From NCBI GenBank assembly GCA_949361645.1, contig OX442436.1:1773179-1837178 (forward strand): DNA of 64,000 nt, in the 5' to 3' direction. Below the pieces are notes generated by a model. The model ran no database searches. It saw nothing but the letters and a program-made list of their open reading frames with translations, and was not told the DNA's origin. The position numbers and the translations under genes are program-made. Positions 63,610 through 64,000 of the stretch are shown here, one piece after another (the first letter of the stretch is position 1; each line of letters starts with the position of its first letter). The DNA comes from Spongilla lacustris. Its lineage: Eukaryota; Porifera; Demospongiae; Spongillida; Spongillidae.

Positions 63610-64000
63610 CTTTTGGGAAGAAACAGGCATGGGGAAGAGAGAGCAGGCGGGGCTAAGGAGGCATATACATGTAGATGTGTGCTAGGGGGATAGACCTAAC
63701 CCATATCAAGAAGAATTGCAGTCTACATGTATGCTTGGGGGGTAGGTCTAACCCATATCAAGAAAATTTATATTCTATTTTCTATTTGCAGGTTTCTAGG
63801 GATAATAGCTGACCTTGTTATTATTTGTACTGTGTGATTATTACTCAATGCTGAACAGCTATATCTATAATCTCATGTCAGTTAAGCCACTTACACTTTA
63901 AATTATACTCGCGTCCGCCTCTATTTTATTCTATCACATAGAATAAAGCTACAAATTTTACTAGTTATATATCCCCGTAATCGCACTGCCTTAGTTCCGC
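63610..64000. other. Dynein intron running off the window
   Basis: No exon was recognised here. A 30-bp-scale direct repeat around ATAGACCTAACCCATATCAA (about 63,690 and 63,740) is visible. Confidence 0.5.

Overview
The window is eukaryotic nuclear DNA from an animal. It has genes with many short GT-AG introns, an axonemal dynein heavy chain, RAD17, an annexin, a filamin-type domain and CUTC, together with hAT-type, Ty3/gypsy-type and foldback transposons. There is no operon structure. An early-branching marine invertebrate, most plausibly a sponge or cnidarian, fits the gene content and the heavy minisatellite load, but the sequence alone does not fix the species.

Layout. 1-2640: two decayed hAT (TTF zinc-finger type) transposon pieces in opposite orientation. 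3300-9815: a decayed Ty3/gypsy retrotransposon (gag, protease, RT, RNase H, integrase), 3'-truncated, split by a 2.1-kb insert that carries a different gag-like zinc-knuckle gene and a 24-bp minisatellite. 10.9-24.0 kb (minus): RAD17, the checkpoint clamp-loader subunit. At least ten coding exons are readable up to the C-terminal third, with introns full of minisatellites, an 830-bp palindromic element and a 1.8-kb TIR element. 24.0-24.3 kb: a short divergent promoter region. 24.3-28.1 kb (plus): an 11-exon gene encoding a putatively N-myristoylated protein with a filamin-type repeat joined to a four-repeat annexin core. I do not know this domain architecture from other annexins. 28.6-29.3 kb (plus): intronless CUTC. 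29.9 kb to beyond the right edge (minus): a large outer-arm axonemal dynein heavy chain of the DNAH5/DNAH8 class. I placed 33 consecutive exons with consistent splice phases, giving about 3,420 residues from the tail to the true C-terminus; the N-terminal part lies outside the window.

One dynein intron is 8.7 kb long (44,124-52,869). It holds a 35-bp minisatellite interrupted by about 7.8 kb of inserted material: a foldback element with its target duplication, smaller TIR elements, a single-exon secreted cysteine-rich protein gene, and a hAT element with a perfect 8-bp target duplication.

The most striking features are (i) the filamin-annexin fusion and (ii) the minisatellite load. Nearly every intron of RAD17 and dynein carries its own tandem array, and several arrays start at a splice donor and repeat the donor-like sequence in every unit. 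The other genes look ordinary and functional: dynein powers ciliary outer arms, RAD17 loads the 9-1-1 clamp, and CUTC is a conserved copper-associated TIM-barrel protein.
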